Positions 25,907 through 34,920 of a stretch of 64,000 nucleotides of DNA are shown here, in pieces (the stretch's first letter is position 1; the number at the start of each line of letters is the position of its first letter). The notes beneath the pieces are model-generated. The model was not told where the DNA came from. It did not search any database and was given only the letters and a program-made list of their open reading frames with translations. The translations under genes were made by a program, and so were the position numbers. The DNA comes from an uncultured Bacteroidales bacterium (GTDB lineage Bacteria; Bacteroidota; Bacteroidia; Bacteroidales; P3): NCBI GenBank assembly GCA_937884485.1, contig CALGCG010000024.1:1-64000 (forward strand), read 5' to 3'.

Positions 25907-28438
25907 ATGAAACAGAACGTGAAACTATTGCTGCTTGCCCTCCTCTTGACGGTGATGCCGTTTGCGGCTTACTCTCAGGTGGTTGTGGGCGGTAACGACG
26001 AATATGACTTTGACTATCTCACTCCCAAGACTTATGAAATCGGAGGCATCTCCTTCGAGGGTGCGGAGAATTTTGATACCCGAGTGGTGCAACTGGTGGC
26101 AGGTCTGCAGGTGGGTGACAAGGTGCGTATTCCCGGCGACAAGATTTCGGGCGCCATTGAGAACCTTTGGAACCAGGGTATGTTCGACGATGTGCAGATA
26201 CGTGTCAACCGCATACAGGGAAACCTGGCGTTCCTTACCATTGTGCTGCGCGAACGTCCCCGGATGCTGAAGTTTGCCTTTACCGGCGTGAAGAAGGGCG
26301 AGGACAAGAAGCTCCGCGAGGAGATGCAGATCAAGACCGGCGATGTGGTGACGGAGAATATGCTCCGCACCTCGTCGAACAAGATAAAGAGCTATTTTAT
26401 CGACAAAGGCTTTACCCGCACAGAGGTGACTCCCACCACGGAGACCGACACCTCCGGCCGTCTCATCGTCACATTCCACGTAAAACGTGGCAAGAAGGTG
26501 AAGATAGACTCGCTCATCTTTGAGGGCAACAAAGAGGTTTCGGACATCACCCTCAAGGGGAAAATGCAGAAAACACGCGACGTGCATTTCCGCAAGAGTC
26601 TCCGTTTCTGGAAGAAGGTCTTCTGGAAGAAGTCGCGCTATATGGAGAACGACTTCAATGAGGATTTGGAAAATATCATAGCCTACTACAACGAAGAGGG
26701 CTACCGCGATGCGCGTATCGTGATGGATACGGTGTGGGAGGTGCCGGAGGCGGAGCTGAAAGACAAGGATCAGGCCCGGTTGAAGGTGAAGGTGCAGGTT
26801 CATGAAGGCAAGAAGTTCTATTTCCGCGACATCACTTTCTCGGGCAACACCGTCTACTCCGACGAGGTGCTGCGCCGCTCGCTGCGTATCGCCAAGGGCG
26901 ACCCATACAACAAGAGCCTCCTTGAAGAGAACTTGAAATATAATCCTTCCGGAACAGACGTCTCGTCGCTGTATATGGACAACGGCTATCTGTTTTTCCG
27001 TGCAGTGCCTGTAGAGGTGGCTGTCGAGAATGACAGCATCGACATCGAGGTGCGCATCATCGAGGGCCAGCAGGCCCGCATACGTAATGTGTGGATAGAA
27101 GGAAATACCATCACCAACGACAAGGTTATCATGCGTGAGCTTCACACGCGCCCCGGCGACCTGTTCAGCCGCGAGGCTTTGATACGCAGTCACCGCGAGC
27201 TGTTGAACCTCAAGTTCTTCGAGGAACAGTCGGTGAACCCTGAGCCGCGTCCCAATCCCAAGGATGGCACGGTGGATATAGTGTATCATGTGAAAGAAGG
27301 CTCCACGAGCCAGCTGAACCTTCAGGGCGGTTACGGCTCCGGCATGTTCATCGGACAGGTAGGCATACAGCTTAACAATTTCAGTGTGCGCAACATCTTC
27401 AACAAAGATGCCTGGGTGCCGCTGCCTGCCGGCGACGGCCAGAAGCTTTCGCTCAACGCCACCACCAACGGCAGTTCCTATTACTCTATCAGTGCCGGTT
27501 TTACCGAGCCGTGGCTTGGCGGCCGTCGTGCACAGTCGCTCACGGGGCAGGTCTACCACAACTATTTGAGCAATGGCCTATGGGTGCGTAAAAACGATGA
27601 GAGTTTCTACAGCCTGCAAATCACCGGAGCGGGCGTGAGCTTCTCCAAGCGACTGAAATGGCCCGACGACTATTTCATAGTCTCTCACGGCATCACATAC
27701 AAGCATTATATCCTCAACAATTACAGCTCTTTGGCTTCGGGACTGTTTGCCGATGGTACGGCCAACGATATATCGTATGCCTTCACCATTTCGCGCAACT
27801 CTTTCGATTCGCCTTTCTACACCCGCAGTGGATCGGAAATATCGCTCAGCGCCTATGTGACGCCGCCGTTCTCGGCGCTGTCGGGCAAGGATTACTCGAC
27901 GGCGACGGCAGAGGAGAAGTATAAGTGGGTGGAATACTATAAGATTAATTTCCGCGGCTCGTGGTTCCTCAACCTGGTTGGCGATGTCGTGCTCAGCACA
28001 CGTTTCCGCTTCGGATGGATGAGTTACTATAACAAGGATATCGGTTTGGCACCTTTTGGACGTTACTACCTTGGAGGCGACGGCCTCTCGTCGTGGGTGC
28101 TCGATGGACGCGAGGTTATACCTCTGCGCGGATATGAGAACAATTCGCTGACACCCGAAGGTGGCGGCTCGGTGTTTGACAGGTTCACTATCGAGCTGCG
28201 TCAGCCCATAGTCGAGAGTGGTAGCGCTACCATTTGGGTGCTCGGATTTATAGAGGGCGGAAACTGCTGGAGCGATATTTCGCAGTTCCAACCTTTCAAG
28301 ATGTATAACTCTGCCGGCCTCGGATTCCGTTTTTACCTGCCCATGCTCGGCCTTATCGGCGTCGATTGGGGCTATGGTTTCGACGGCAACACCGGCGGCA
28401 GCCAGTTCCATTTCTCCATCGGTCAAAGTCTCGACTAA
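25907..28438 (+). CDS. bamA: Outer-membrane protein assembly factor BamA
   Basis: About 843 residues with a signal peptide ending AAYSQ. Tandem POTRA domains follow (from ISFEGAENFDTRVV; later LIFEGNKEVSDITL, ITFSGNTVYSDEVL, VWIEGNTITNDKVI). The C-terminal Omp85 barrel starts with LNLQGGYGSGMFIGQVG and closes with GGSQFHFSIGQSLD. It folds and inserts beta-barrel proteins into the outer membrane. ATG at 25907 follows an in-frame TTG. Two OmpH genes follow in the same direction. Confidence 0.96.
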   Translation: MKQNVKLLLLALLLTVMPFAAYSQVVVGGNDEYDFDYLTPKTYEIGGISFEGAENFDTRVVQLVAGLQVGDKVRIPGDKISGAIENLWNQGMFDDVQIRVNRIQGNLAFLTIVLRERPRMLKFAFTGVKKGEDKKLREEMQIKTGDVVTENMLRTSSNKIKSYFIDKGFTRTEVTPTTETDTSGRLIVTFHVKRGKKVKIDSLIFEGNKEVSDITLKGKMQKTRDVHFRKSLRFWKKVFWKKSRYMENDFNEDLENIIAYYNEEGYRDARIVMDTVWEVPEAELKDKDQARLKVKVQVHEGKKFYFRDITFSGNTVYSDEVLRRSLRIAKGDPYNKSLLEENLKYNPSGTDVSSLYMDNGYLFFRAVPVEVAVENDSIDIEVRIIEGQQARIRNVWIEGNTITNDKVIMRELHTRPGDLFSREALIRSHRELLNLKFFEEQSVNPEPRPNPKDGTVDIVYHVKEGSTSQLNLQGGYGSGMFIGQVGIQLNNFSVRNIFNKDAWVPLPAGDGQKLSLNATTNGSSYYSISAGFTEPWLGGRRAQSLTGQVYHNYLSNGLWVRKNDESFYSLQITGAGVSFSKRLKWPDDYFIVSHGITYKHYILNNYSSLASGLFADGTANDISYAFTISRNSFDSPFYTRSGSEISLSAYVTPPFSALSGKDYSTATAEEKYKWVEYYKINFRGSWFLNLVGDVVLSTRFRFGWMSYYNKDIGLAPFGRYYLGGDGLSSWVLDGREVIPLRGYENNSLTPEGGGSVFDRFTIELRQPIVESGSATIWVLGFIEGGNCWSDISQFQPFKMYNSAGLGFRFYLPMLGLIGVDWGYGFDGNTGGSQFHFSIGQSLD

Positions 28439-28444
28439 TACGTT

Positions 28445-29092
28445 ATGAAAAGGAAGGTTCTTGTTATAGCAGCATTGTTGATATCCGCAGTTTCGCCTGT
28501 GATGGCACAGCAGAAGTATGCCTGTGTCAACACCGACTATGTATTGCGTAGTATTCCCGACTATTCCAATGCACAGAAACGTCTGGATAAATATGTTCAG
28601 GACTGGACGGCAGAATTGGCCGAGAAACAGTCGGAGCTTGAGAATCTGCGTGTGGAATACGAGCAGGAAAGCTACCTGTTGCCTGAGAATCTCAAGAAAC
28701 GTCGCCAGGAGGAAATAAAAGCCAAGGAGCAGGAAATACGATCCCTGCAGCAACAACGTTTCGGTCCCGGAGGCGATCTCGACAAGAAACGTGCCGAATT
28801 GCTCAAGCCGGTGCAGGACCGAGTGTGGGCTGCTATAGAGCGTATCGCCCAGGAGAAGAATTATGGCATGATTTTTGACCGTGCAGGGAGTCCTGCGGTG
28901 CTTTATGCCAATAAAAAGTTCGATATCAGTGACGATGTCCTGGAATCGTTAGGTTACAAGCCTGGTGGCAACAATGCTTCGGCTCCGTCGGAGACTGAGA
29001 CCACCCGGAAGAAGCCGTCCAACCCTGAGATGCGCCAGCGTGACGGCGAGCGTGCCCCCGGTGTGGCAAAGGAACGTAATGTCAAAAGATAA
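28445..29092 (+). CDS. OmpH/Skp family periplasmic chaperone (copy 1)
   Basis: 215 residues: signal peptide ending SPVMAQQ, then the Skp fold KYACVNTDYVLRSIPDY, a long charged helix pair (about 60-120, RRQEEIKAKEQEIRSLQQQ), and DRAGSPAVLYANKKFDISDDVL. The tail of about 40 residues is Pro-, Ser- and Thr-rich and ends in basic residues. It would hold unfolded outer-membrane proteins for BamA, 6 bases upstream. It is more diverged than copy 2. Confidence 0.9.
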   Translation: MKRKVLVIAALLISAVSPVMAQQKYACVNTDYVLRSIPDYSNAQKRLDKYVQDWTAELAEKQSELENLRVEYEQESYLLPENLKKRRQEEIKAKEQEIRSLQQQRFGPGGDLDKKRAELLKPVQDRVWAAIERIAQEKNYGMIFDRAGSPAVLYANKKFDISDDVLESLGYKPGGNNASAPSETETTRKKPSNPEMRQRDGERAPGVAKERNVKR

Positions 29093-29121
29093 AATAACGA
29101 AAACTATAAATAATACAACAG

Positions 29122-29634
29122 ATGAAAAAAGCTTTAATTGCAGTTGTTGCCTGCCTCTTTGTTTTTGGTGGCAACGCCATGGCCCAACAGAAAATCAAAC
29201 TTGGCCACATCAATTCGAATGACCTGATGCAAATCATGCCGGGCCGCGATTCGGCTCAGACTGTGCTGCAGGCTGAAGTCACTGGTCTTGAGGATCAGCT
29301 TAAGTCCATGCAAAGTGAGATGGAAAAGCGCTACAATGAGTACATGGAGAAGCAGTCCGGTTGGACTGAACTTATCCGCAACACCAAACAGCGTGAGCTG
29401 CAGGATATGAGTACCCGTATCCAGGAGTTCCAGGAGAACGCTCAGAAGCAGTTGCAGCAGCGTGAGCAGGATCTGCTCAAGCCTATTATCGATCGTGCCA
29501 AGAAGGCTATCTCCGACGTGGCTGCCGAGGGTGGTTATACTTACATCCTCGATTCAGGCACTGCTGCCGTCCTTTATTCGCAGGACAGCGATGACATCAT
29601 GCCTTTGGTGAAAAAGAAACTTGGCCTGAAATAA
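29122..29634 (+). CDS. OmpH/Skp family periplasmic chaperone (copy 2)
   Basis: 170 residues with signal peptide ending GNAMAQQ, then IKLGHINSNDLMQIMPGRDSA, a long helical hairpin with KQRELQDMSTRIQEFQENAQ, and GYTYILDSGTAAVLYSQDSDD. It belongs to the same family as the preceding gene, and the tandem pair after bamA is common in Bacteroidetes. A strong terminator follows, closing the operon. Confidence 0.92.
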   Translation: MKKALIAVVACLFVFGGNAMAQQKIKLGHINSNDLMQIMPGRDSAQTVLQAEVTGLEDQLKSMQSEMEKRYNEYMEKQSGWTELIRNTKQRELQDMSTRIQEFQENAQKQLQQREQDLLKPIIDRAKKAISDVAAEGGYTYILDSGTAAVLYSQDSDDIMPLVKKKLGLK

Positions 29635-29655
29635 CAGGGGTTTTATTAAAAAAAA

Positions 29656-29691
29656 AGCGGGAAGCAACAATTGTTGCTTCCCGCTCTTTTT
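29656..29691 (+). terminator. Terminator of the bamA-ompH operon
   Basis: A perfect 15-bp inverted repeat, AGCGGGAAGCAACAA at 29656-29670 and its complement at 29671-29685, with no spacer, followed by CTTTTT. An A-rich run on the left would allow bidirectional action. Confidence 0.92.
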
Positions 29692-29998
29692 AGTTGGCTT
29701 TGTTTTTCTTCCTTTGGTATTGTTGATGCGTTCTTAATGCCTGGGAGGAAGGGTGTGATGCTCTTGGTGAGGGACAAGTGTTTGTAGCTTAAACAAAGCA
29801 AAGACAGAGTGGCAATGTGATGTTTTTTGTGTGAAGTTGGCTTGTTTTCCCCTTCCTTGGATGTGCCGTCCATTTCCTTTCTTTGACAATTATGTTGGCC
29901 TCTTTGCAGTGCTTAATCACTAACTGTCGACTGGGGGTCCTAAACAACAAGAGAGAGGCAATGGTATTGCCTCTCTCTTGTTTAGCCGTTAATTTGGC
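29692..29998. other. Gene-free gap between the ompH operon and the polysaccharide locus
   Basis: About 300 bases with no convincing gene. A 75-residue minus-strand frame at 29646-29873 runs through the terminator and has no family features. A TTTG (29882) and a CTTTG-type hexamer (29902-29906) precede the hairpin at 29948-29980, so a short plus-strand transcript is possible but weakly supported. Confidence 0.5.
29948..29980 (-). terminator. Terminator at the end of the polysaccharide/export locus
   Basis: A perfect 15-bp stem (CAAGAGAGAGGCAAT and its complement) with a GGT loop, 18 bases downstream of the last minus-strand gene. On the minus strand it is followed by TTGTTTAGG, on the plus strand by TTTAGCC, so it may serve either strand. 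Confidence 0.75.
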
Positions 29999-31465
29999 TT
30001 ACCTTTTCCTTTTCTTCAGGCGTTCTTGGCTGGCACGCTTCCAACGCTCAACAATCTCCTCGGTAACGGGGGTGCGTTGGATGATGAGAGCCATACGGTT
30101 GTTCTCCTGCGGGTCGTAGTGTGTGATGCCTCCAATGGGCACCTGGATGAGCTGGTTGCTGCTCATGCCACTATTGACAAGCATGTCAAACGCTTCTTGG
30201 GCACGATGCTCGGAGAGCCATTGGTTGTGGCGTATTGAACCTGTGGCGGAGTCTGCGGCGCCAATAATATAGAATTCAATGGTGTCATCAAGGTGGCGGG
30301 CTTCTTTGTAGAAGTCCTGCAGACGTTTGGTGGCGTTGTAGTCAAGGTCCCACTTGTCGAGCTGATAGTAGACGATAGCTGCGGGAAGGTTGAGCACTTC
30401 ATTGACGTCAAGCAGCTCGTCGATGACGCTGAAGGGTCTCGGACCATAACCACCTTCGCTAATGATGCGGTTGCGCTCTTCGTTGGCAGCACGCAGCTCG
30501 TTGTCAAGTGAGTCGATGCGGATAGAATCGAGAGCCTCACGCTGACCTGATTTATCTATAATGGAGTCAATCTGGTGACTTAAGTGTTCAATTTTACCAT
30601 TGAGATTTTGGAGTGTGTTGCGCGAACCAAAGGCCAGGAACTCGTGGTTCACTTTCTCGCGGGTGCTTGTCTTGGTGTAGCGATTGTATTTCGTGACTGT
30701 TTTGAGGAGGTTCAACTTGACGGCAACGTTGAAAGAGGGGATAATGTCAAATATTGTACGGGAGTTGTCGTAAGGCGACCAGTCCCAAGTAGATTCAGAA
30801 CCAAAGAGTTCGACGGAGGCATTCATTGCGAAATGCTCGGAGAATGTGTATTCGGCACCGATACGTAAAGAATATGCCAACTCGAAATTGCGGCGGAAAG
30901 AGCCAAGCTCATACTTTCCATTGGGGTTTTCTTGGCTTCCGAAGAGCATGGATGCTCCAAGTCCGATGGGCGTAAACCAGTGTAAACGATGGCGCCGTCC
31001 CTGCTCGTAGCCATTGAGGAAGTTTGTCCAGTCGAATGTGACAAATCCCATGGCAGTGATGGCATATGCGTGGAAAGGTTGGTATGGATAATAACCGGAG
31101 ACTGAGTCGGCTGTGATATTGGTAAAGTCGATGAATGGCTGCAGGCCATAGCGCGACTGTCCGTCGACGTTCATGAAATTCAACCTGAGAGAGACGGCCA
31201 AGTCCGGGATTATCCATTTACCAATCTCTGCACTGATGTTGAAGTTGAGTTTGTTTTGACGCGCAGACGACTCAATTTCGTTGCCTATAAAGGTTTGGAT
31301 ACCACCTCCGAGGTTGATATACCAGTTGTCAAATGGTGATGCAATGATATATAGGAGCGTGTCTCGGTCGGCACCAAGGGAGAATCCTCTGCGGTCGAAT
31401 CTCTGAGCCCACATGCTAGAGGTACTTGCAATTAGTAAGATTAGTATTGTGAATGTTTTCTTCAT
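29999..31465 (-). CDS. OmpA-like outer-membrane protein next to the export genes
   Basis: 488 residues. Signal peptide ends SSMWAQ; a beta-barrel-like region (about 40-260) has aromatic strands (WYINLGGGIQTFIGNE, HRLHWFTPIGLGASMLFG). A coiled-coil-like linker follows (about 290-335), then a diverged OmpA-like C-terminal domain (about 365-470) with FYIIGAADSATGS and WLSEHRAQEAFDML. It ends in a very basic tail (RLKKRKR). It lies 21 bases downstream of the Wzc kinase gene and may aid surface export or attachment of the polysaccharide. Confidence 0.82.
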   Translation of the reverse strand: MKKTFTILILLIASTSSMWAQRFDRRGFSLGADRDTLLYIIASPFDNWYINLGGGIQTFIGNEIESSARQNKLNFNISAEIGKWIIPDLAVSLRLNFMNVDGQSRYGLQPFIDFTNITADSVSGYYPYQPFHAYAITAMGFVTFDWTNFLNGYEQGRRHRLHWFTPIGLGASMLFGSQENPNGKYELGSFRRNFELAYSLRIGAEYTFSEHFAMNASVELFGSESTWDWSPYDNSRTIFDIIPSFNVAVKLNLLKTVTKYNRYTKTSTREKVNHEFLAFGSRNTLQNLNGKIEHLSHQIDSIIDKSGQREALDSIRIDSLDNELRAANEERNRIISEGGYGPRPFSVIDELLDVNEVLNLPAAIVYYQLDKWDLDYNATKRLQDFYKEARHLDDTIEFYIIGAADSATGSIRHNQWLSEHRAQEAFDMLVNSGMSSNQLIQVPIGGITHYDPQENNRMALIIQRTPVTEEIVERWKRASQERLKKRKR

Positions 31466-31486
31466 ATAAATATAGTATTTATATTT

Positions 31487-33931
31487 TTATTTATTATTAT
31501 CTTCGTTTTCTTCTTCTTCACTTTTTTTACGTTCGTCTTCGCCATAGCCATAGCCGTAACCATAACCATAGCCATATCCGTAGCCGTAACCATAGCCGTA
31601 ACCATACCCATATCCGTAGCCGTATTTCTTCTCGTACGGCATGAGTTTCTTGTATCGGACATCGTTGAGGACGATGGCAAGGTTGGGGAACATGTGCTCT
31701 TTGTACATCTCGTCCAGCTCGCTCAGTAGGCGTTTGTCGAATTTGTTGTGTCGGACGATGAATATGGTGTTGTCGATATAGGGTTTGATGATGTCAGTGT
31801 CTACCACGAGGCCGGTAGGAGCGGTGTCGAGAATAATATAGTCATAGTTTTGGCGCAGTTCACTGATGAGATGGCTAAAACGATTGTTGCTGAGTAGTTC
31901 GGTTGGATTGGGTGGTATTGGGCCGGTGAAGATGCTGTCTACGCCATTGCTGATAAGGTCGTGTTTGACCAGTGCGCGCCAGTCGTCGGTTTTACCTGCC
32001 AGATAGGAGGAAAGTCCGCTATGTTTGCGCGAATAAAATTTGCGGGTGAGTGACCCTTTGCGCAAGTCGAGGTCCAAAATGATGATTTTCTTGTTGGCGG
32101 CACCAAAGCTGGATGCAAGGTTGGCTGAGACAAAGGTCTTACCCATGCCGGGAAGGATGGAGGTGACCATTAGCACCTTGCTGTTACCTTCGTTGCTGCT
32201 GCCAAGAAAATCAATCTTGGTGCGTAGTAGACGGAACGACTCTGACATGGCGTCGTGGTCATGGTTCGTCATGACTATTTCGCGGTCGTCATCTTTCTCG
32301 CGGCTAGGAATTTCGCAGAGGAAGGGTATGTCGGTTGCTGCGAGTATGTCGTTATGGTATTTAACTTTAGTGTCGAGTAGGCGGCGGAGGAAGAAGATGC
32401 CAACGGGGATTGCCAAGCCGATAAGGAGTCCCATGAGTGTGGTGCGGGTCTCGTTGGGCGAGACAGGTGTACGATTGATTCGGGCGGGGTCGAGTACTTT
32501 ACCATTCGGTTCAATCGAAGGACGGCTAATCATTAGTTCCTCGCGGCGGCTGAGGAGGTGAAGGTAGAGCTCTTCTTTTATCTTCTGCAAGCGTTCCAGG
32601 TTTTCCAGATAGAGTTGCTGTTGGGGCACCTGGCTCATTTTGCTGGAAGCATTGGAGGCTTCAATCTGAGTCTCGGCAATGCGTTCTTGAATCATGCCGA
32701 TGTATCCGTCCAGTAGGCGGTTCATGCTGGAACGGAGAGTTCGGATTTCCTCCGTCTTCGATTTCACGACGGGGCTATTGGGACTCTGATATTTCTCGAG
32801 TTCGAGGACCAAGTTGTTGTGTTTGGATATGAGTTCCATGATGTTTTGGTCGTCAAGACCTATGGTGGGAGGAATGATATGGGCGGCTTCGCCGGATTGG
32901 TTGAATTGGGTCAGATAGCGTGCCTGAGAAAGTTGCTTTTTCAGGCGCTCGATTTCCTCGGATGATTGGATGCTTGATTGGAGATAATTTTGACCATAGG
33001 AGGATATATCAAGCAGTTGGTTTTCTCGTTTGAAATTGGCCAGGGCATTCTCCTGCGTGCCGAGGTCGGAATGGAGCATGGAGAGGCGCTGATTGATATA
33101 GTCGTAGGTCTCAGCAATGATGCGCTCTTTTTCTTTGATGGCATCATCGTTATAGACTTTGATGAGTTCGTTGATGACCTCCTGTGCGCGGATGGGGGAG
33201 GCGTCGTTCAGTGAGATGTTGACAATGGTGTTGAAGTCGTCGTCACGATAGACCGACAATGCAGAGCGATAATACTCGGCAATAGCGGACAAGCTGTTGT
33301 GGGTGACATTGATGGGAATACCATAAAATTCCGGGGTTAGGAACCATGTCTTATGGGCTACAATTCGACCGAAAGGTGCTGCAACGGTGTCTTCGAACGT
33401 GATGTTGATGGGTTCGATGTCAGGCATCGTGAGCTCGAATTGCTTGTCGTCTTTGATGGTTGCAGTAAAGGTTATGTATTCTTCTTCGTTGTTGTCAATA
33501 AAGTCAATGGTGAGAGGTGTTTCTCCGTACAGGTCTTTTGTACGGTTGACGAGGCGGGTTTTGGTGGTATATCCGATGTTGAGTTTGAGGTTTTGGGATA
33601 CTTCTGTGAGGGCAGATTTCGAAGTGAGAATCATCATCTCGTTATTGATGGAACTGTTGTAGAGCGCACGGGTGGAGAACATGTTCTTGATGGAAGCCTC
33701 GCGTATGCCACTCTCGTTGTTGGTGGAAGAGCCTTTGATGAGTATTCGGGCGTGGCTGGCATAGACACGGTTTTGATGGCGCACATAGTAGCCGGCGATG
33801 ACAGCTCCCAGGACACCGCAGAGTATCAGCCAGTGGGCATTCCTCATCAGCGTGAAGAGGATATCCTTGATATGGATCTTCTGTGTTCTCTTTTCGTCGA
33901 GGAATGTGGTGTCGCTTTTAGTGTCTGCCAT
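31487..33931 (-). CDS. Wzc-type polysaccharide co-polymerase / tyrosine autokinase
   Basis: 814 residues. N-terminal Wzz domain with a first membrane helix (about 27-48), a long periplasmic coiled coil (about 270-470), a second membrane helix (about 483-505), then a cytoplasmic BY-kinase. Kinase motifs: Walker A PGMGKTFVSANLA (usually GEGKT), Walker A' IILDLDLRKG, Walker B YDYIILDTAPTG. The C-terminal tail holds 14 Gly-Tyr pairs plus nearby tyrosines, the expected autophosphorylation cluster. It controls polymer length and export with the Wza gene 18 bases upstream. Confidence 0.93.
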   Translation of the reverse strand: MADTKSDTTFLDEKRTQKIHIKDILFTLMRNAHWLILCGVLGAVIAGYYVRHQNRVYASHARILIKGSSTNNESGIREASIKNMFSTRALYNSSINNEMMILTSKSALTEVSQNLKLNIGYTTKTRLVNRTKDLYGETPLTIDFIDNNEEEYITFTATIKDDKQFELTMPDIEPINITFEDTVAAPFGRIVAHKTWFLTPEFYGIPINVTHNSLSAIAEYYRSALSVYRDDDFNTIVNISLNDASPIRAQEVINELIKVYNDDAIKEKERIIAETYDYINQRLSMLHSDLGTQENALANFKRENQLLDISSYGQNYLQSSIQSSEEIERLKKQLSQARYLTQFNQSGEAAHIIPPTIGLDDQNIMELISKHNNLVLELEKYQSPNSPVVKSKTEEIRTLRSSMNRLLDGYIGMIQERIAETQIEASNASSKMSQVPQQQLYLENLERLQKIKEELYLHLLSRREELMISRPSIEPNGKVLDPARINRTPVSPNETRTTLMGLLIGLAIPVGIFFLRRLLDTKVKYHNDILAATDIPFLCEIPSREKDDDREIVMTNHDHDAMSESFRLLRTKIDFLGSSNEGNSKVLMVTSILPGMGKTFVSANLASSFGAANKKIIILDLDLRKGSLTRKFYSRKHSGLSSYLAGKTDDWRALVKHDLISNGVDSIFTGPIPPNPTELLSNNRFSHLISELRQNYDYIILDTAPTGLVVDTDIIKPYIDNTIFIVRHNKFDKRLLSELDEMYKEHMFPNLAIVLNDVRYKKLMPYEKKYGYGYGYGYGYGYGYGYGYGYGYGYGYGEDERKKSEEEENEDNNK
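31541..31624. repeat. Hexanucleotide repeat encoding (Tyr-Gly)14
   Basis: Fourteen 6-bp units, each a Gly codon plus a Tyr codon on the minus strand (plus strand gcc/acc/tcc/ccc followed by ata/gta). Units vary at third positions. The array encodes the tyrosine tail of the Wzc-type kinase. Copy number could change by slippage and would then alter the number of phosphorylatable tyrosines. Confidence 0.9.
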
Positions 33932-33949
33932 AATTGTAGGGTTTGAGGA

Positions 33950-34744
33950 TTAGTTAATCTTCTTGAGTACGAGGAGTGAGATTACAAGTGAGAATGTCGA
34001 GAGGATGGTGGTTCCAATACCGAGCCAGTATGTTGCTTCGCTACGGACAATGCTGTTGTCGTAGGTGTCGGCAATGATAAAGTCATTCTGTTGAAGCATG
34101 AAAAAGGGGTCGTTGAAGACGTCGGACGATCGCGGGTCCAGATAGCGCACTACCATCTGTCCGTCTATTTCACGCATGACGGCGATGTGGTCGCGGCGGG
34201 TATGGAGGCTGACGTTGCTGCCCAGCATGGCCAGTGCCTCGAGGAAGGTGCAGCGCTCGTTGGAAATATTAAGCACTTGTCCTTTGCCTCCCCCGAGGAA
34301 GAATATTTTAAAGTTATTGAATCGAACCATGACGAAGGGCTCGTCGATATAGCCACCTTGTTTGAGCATGGCGGTAAGCGTGTCTTGAAGCTTGAGGCGG
34401 GTAAGTCCGGCGACATGGATGTTGCCGAGGATGGGCATCTGGATGTCTCCGTTGATGTCAACCAAATAGCAGGCTCCATTGGTGTTGCTGGCGTTGCCGA
34501 TGCCCAAGACATTCCCGAGATTGAAAGGGGTTGCCAGCTCTTTTTTGCTGCTGGAAGTTGTGACGGTGATGTTCAATTCGTCATAGGGGACAATGGCTGC
34601 CTCGAATTTGTTTTCAATCTCAATCTGACTGCCATGATGCAAGTCTTGCAGATAGTTCACCCTTCGGGGAGTGACACACGATGAGGCAAATAGTGTTGCC
34701 GCAATGAATGTGATTGTGAGCAGTATTTTCCCTCTATTTGACAT
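33950..34744 (-). CDS. Wza-type polysaccharide export lipoprotein
   Basis: 264 residues. The N-terminal lipobox FIAATLFASSC gives a lipoprotein. It is followed by RRVNYLQDL, a polysaccharide export (PES) domain (about 50-130, IVPYDELNITVTTSS) and SLBB-like repeats. A C-terminal hydrophobic segment (LGIGTTILSTFSLVISLLVL) probably spans the outer membrane. It should form the outer-membrane channel with the downstream Wzc kinase. Confidence 0.9.
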   Translation of the reverse strand: MSNRGKILLTITFIAATLFASSCVTPRRVNYLQDLHHGSQIEIENKFEAAIVPYDELNITVTTSSSKKELATPFNLGNVLGIGNASNTNGACYLVDINGDIQMPILGNIHVAGLTRLKLQDTLTAMLKQGGYIDEPFVMVRFNNFKIFFLGGGKGQVLNISNERCTFLEALAMLGSNVSLHTRRDHIAVMREIDGQMVVRYLDPRSSDVFNDPFFMLQQNDFIIADTYDNSIVRSEATYWLGIGTTILSTFSLVISLLVLKKIN

Positions 34745-34824
34745 CGGATGAATTGCCTGTTTTTGAGTTTAAGTCCTTGTTGTTTAGTATGTTATATATA
34801 TGTTTATCCGTATTTGATAAATTG

Positions 34825-34832
34825 CAAATATA
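34825..34832 (-). promoter_or_regulatory. -7 element before the wza-wzc-ompA genes
   Basis: The minus strand reads TATATTTG in an AT-rich 176-base gap. Start would be near 34818, about 75 nt before the Wza ATG. The -33 element is not clear. It suggests the export genes can be transcribed separately from the sugar genes. Confidence 0.5.
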
Positions 34833-34920
34833 TCGATTTTTTTTCAATTATAATTCTTAAAAATGCATAAATAATCCCCGATTTTAGGGGTGGGGTTGCA
34901 ACTATATGATAATTAGAATG

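Noticed and set aside
26401..26420. CGACAAAGG-like match in bamA
   Set aside because: Only the right part resembles the REP-like element; no GCAAGCG at 12 bases and the coding is ordinary bamA.
25925..27559. 544-residue minus-strand open frame opposite bamA
   Set aside because: Shadow frame; bamA has full POTRA and barrel features on the other strand.
29646..29873. 75-residue minus-strand ORF
   Set aside because: It spans the operon terminator and has no family features.
31541..31624. Possible CRISPR-like or satellite array
   Set aside because: The units are 6 bp with no spacers and code for the kinase tail.
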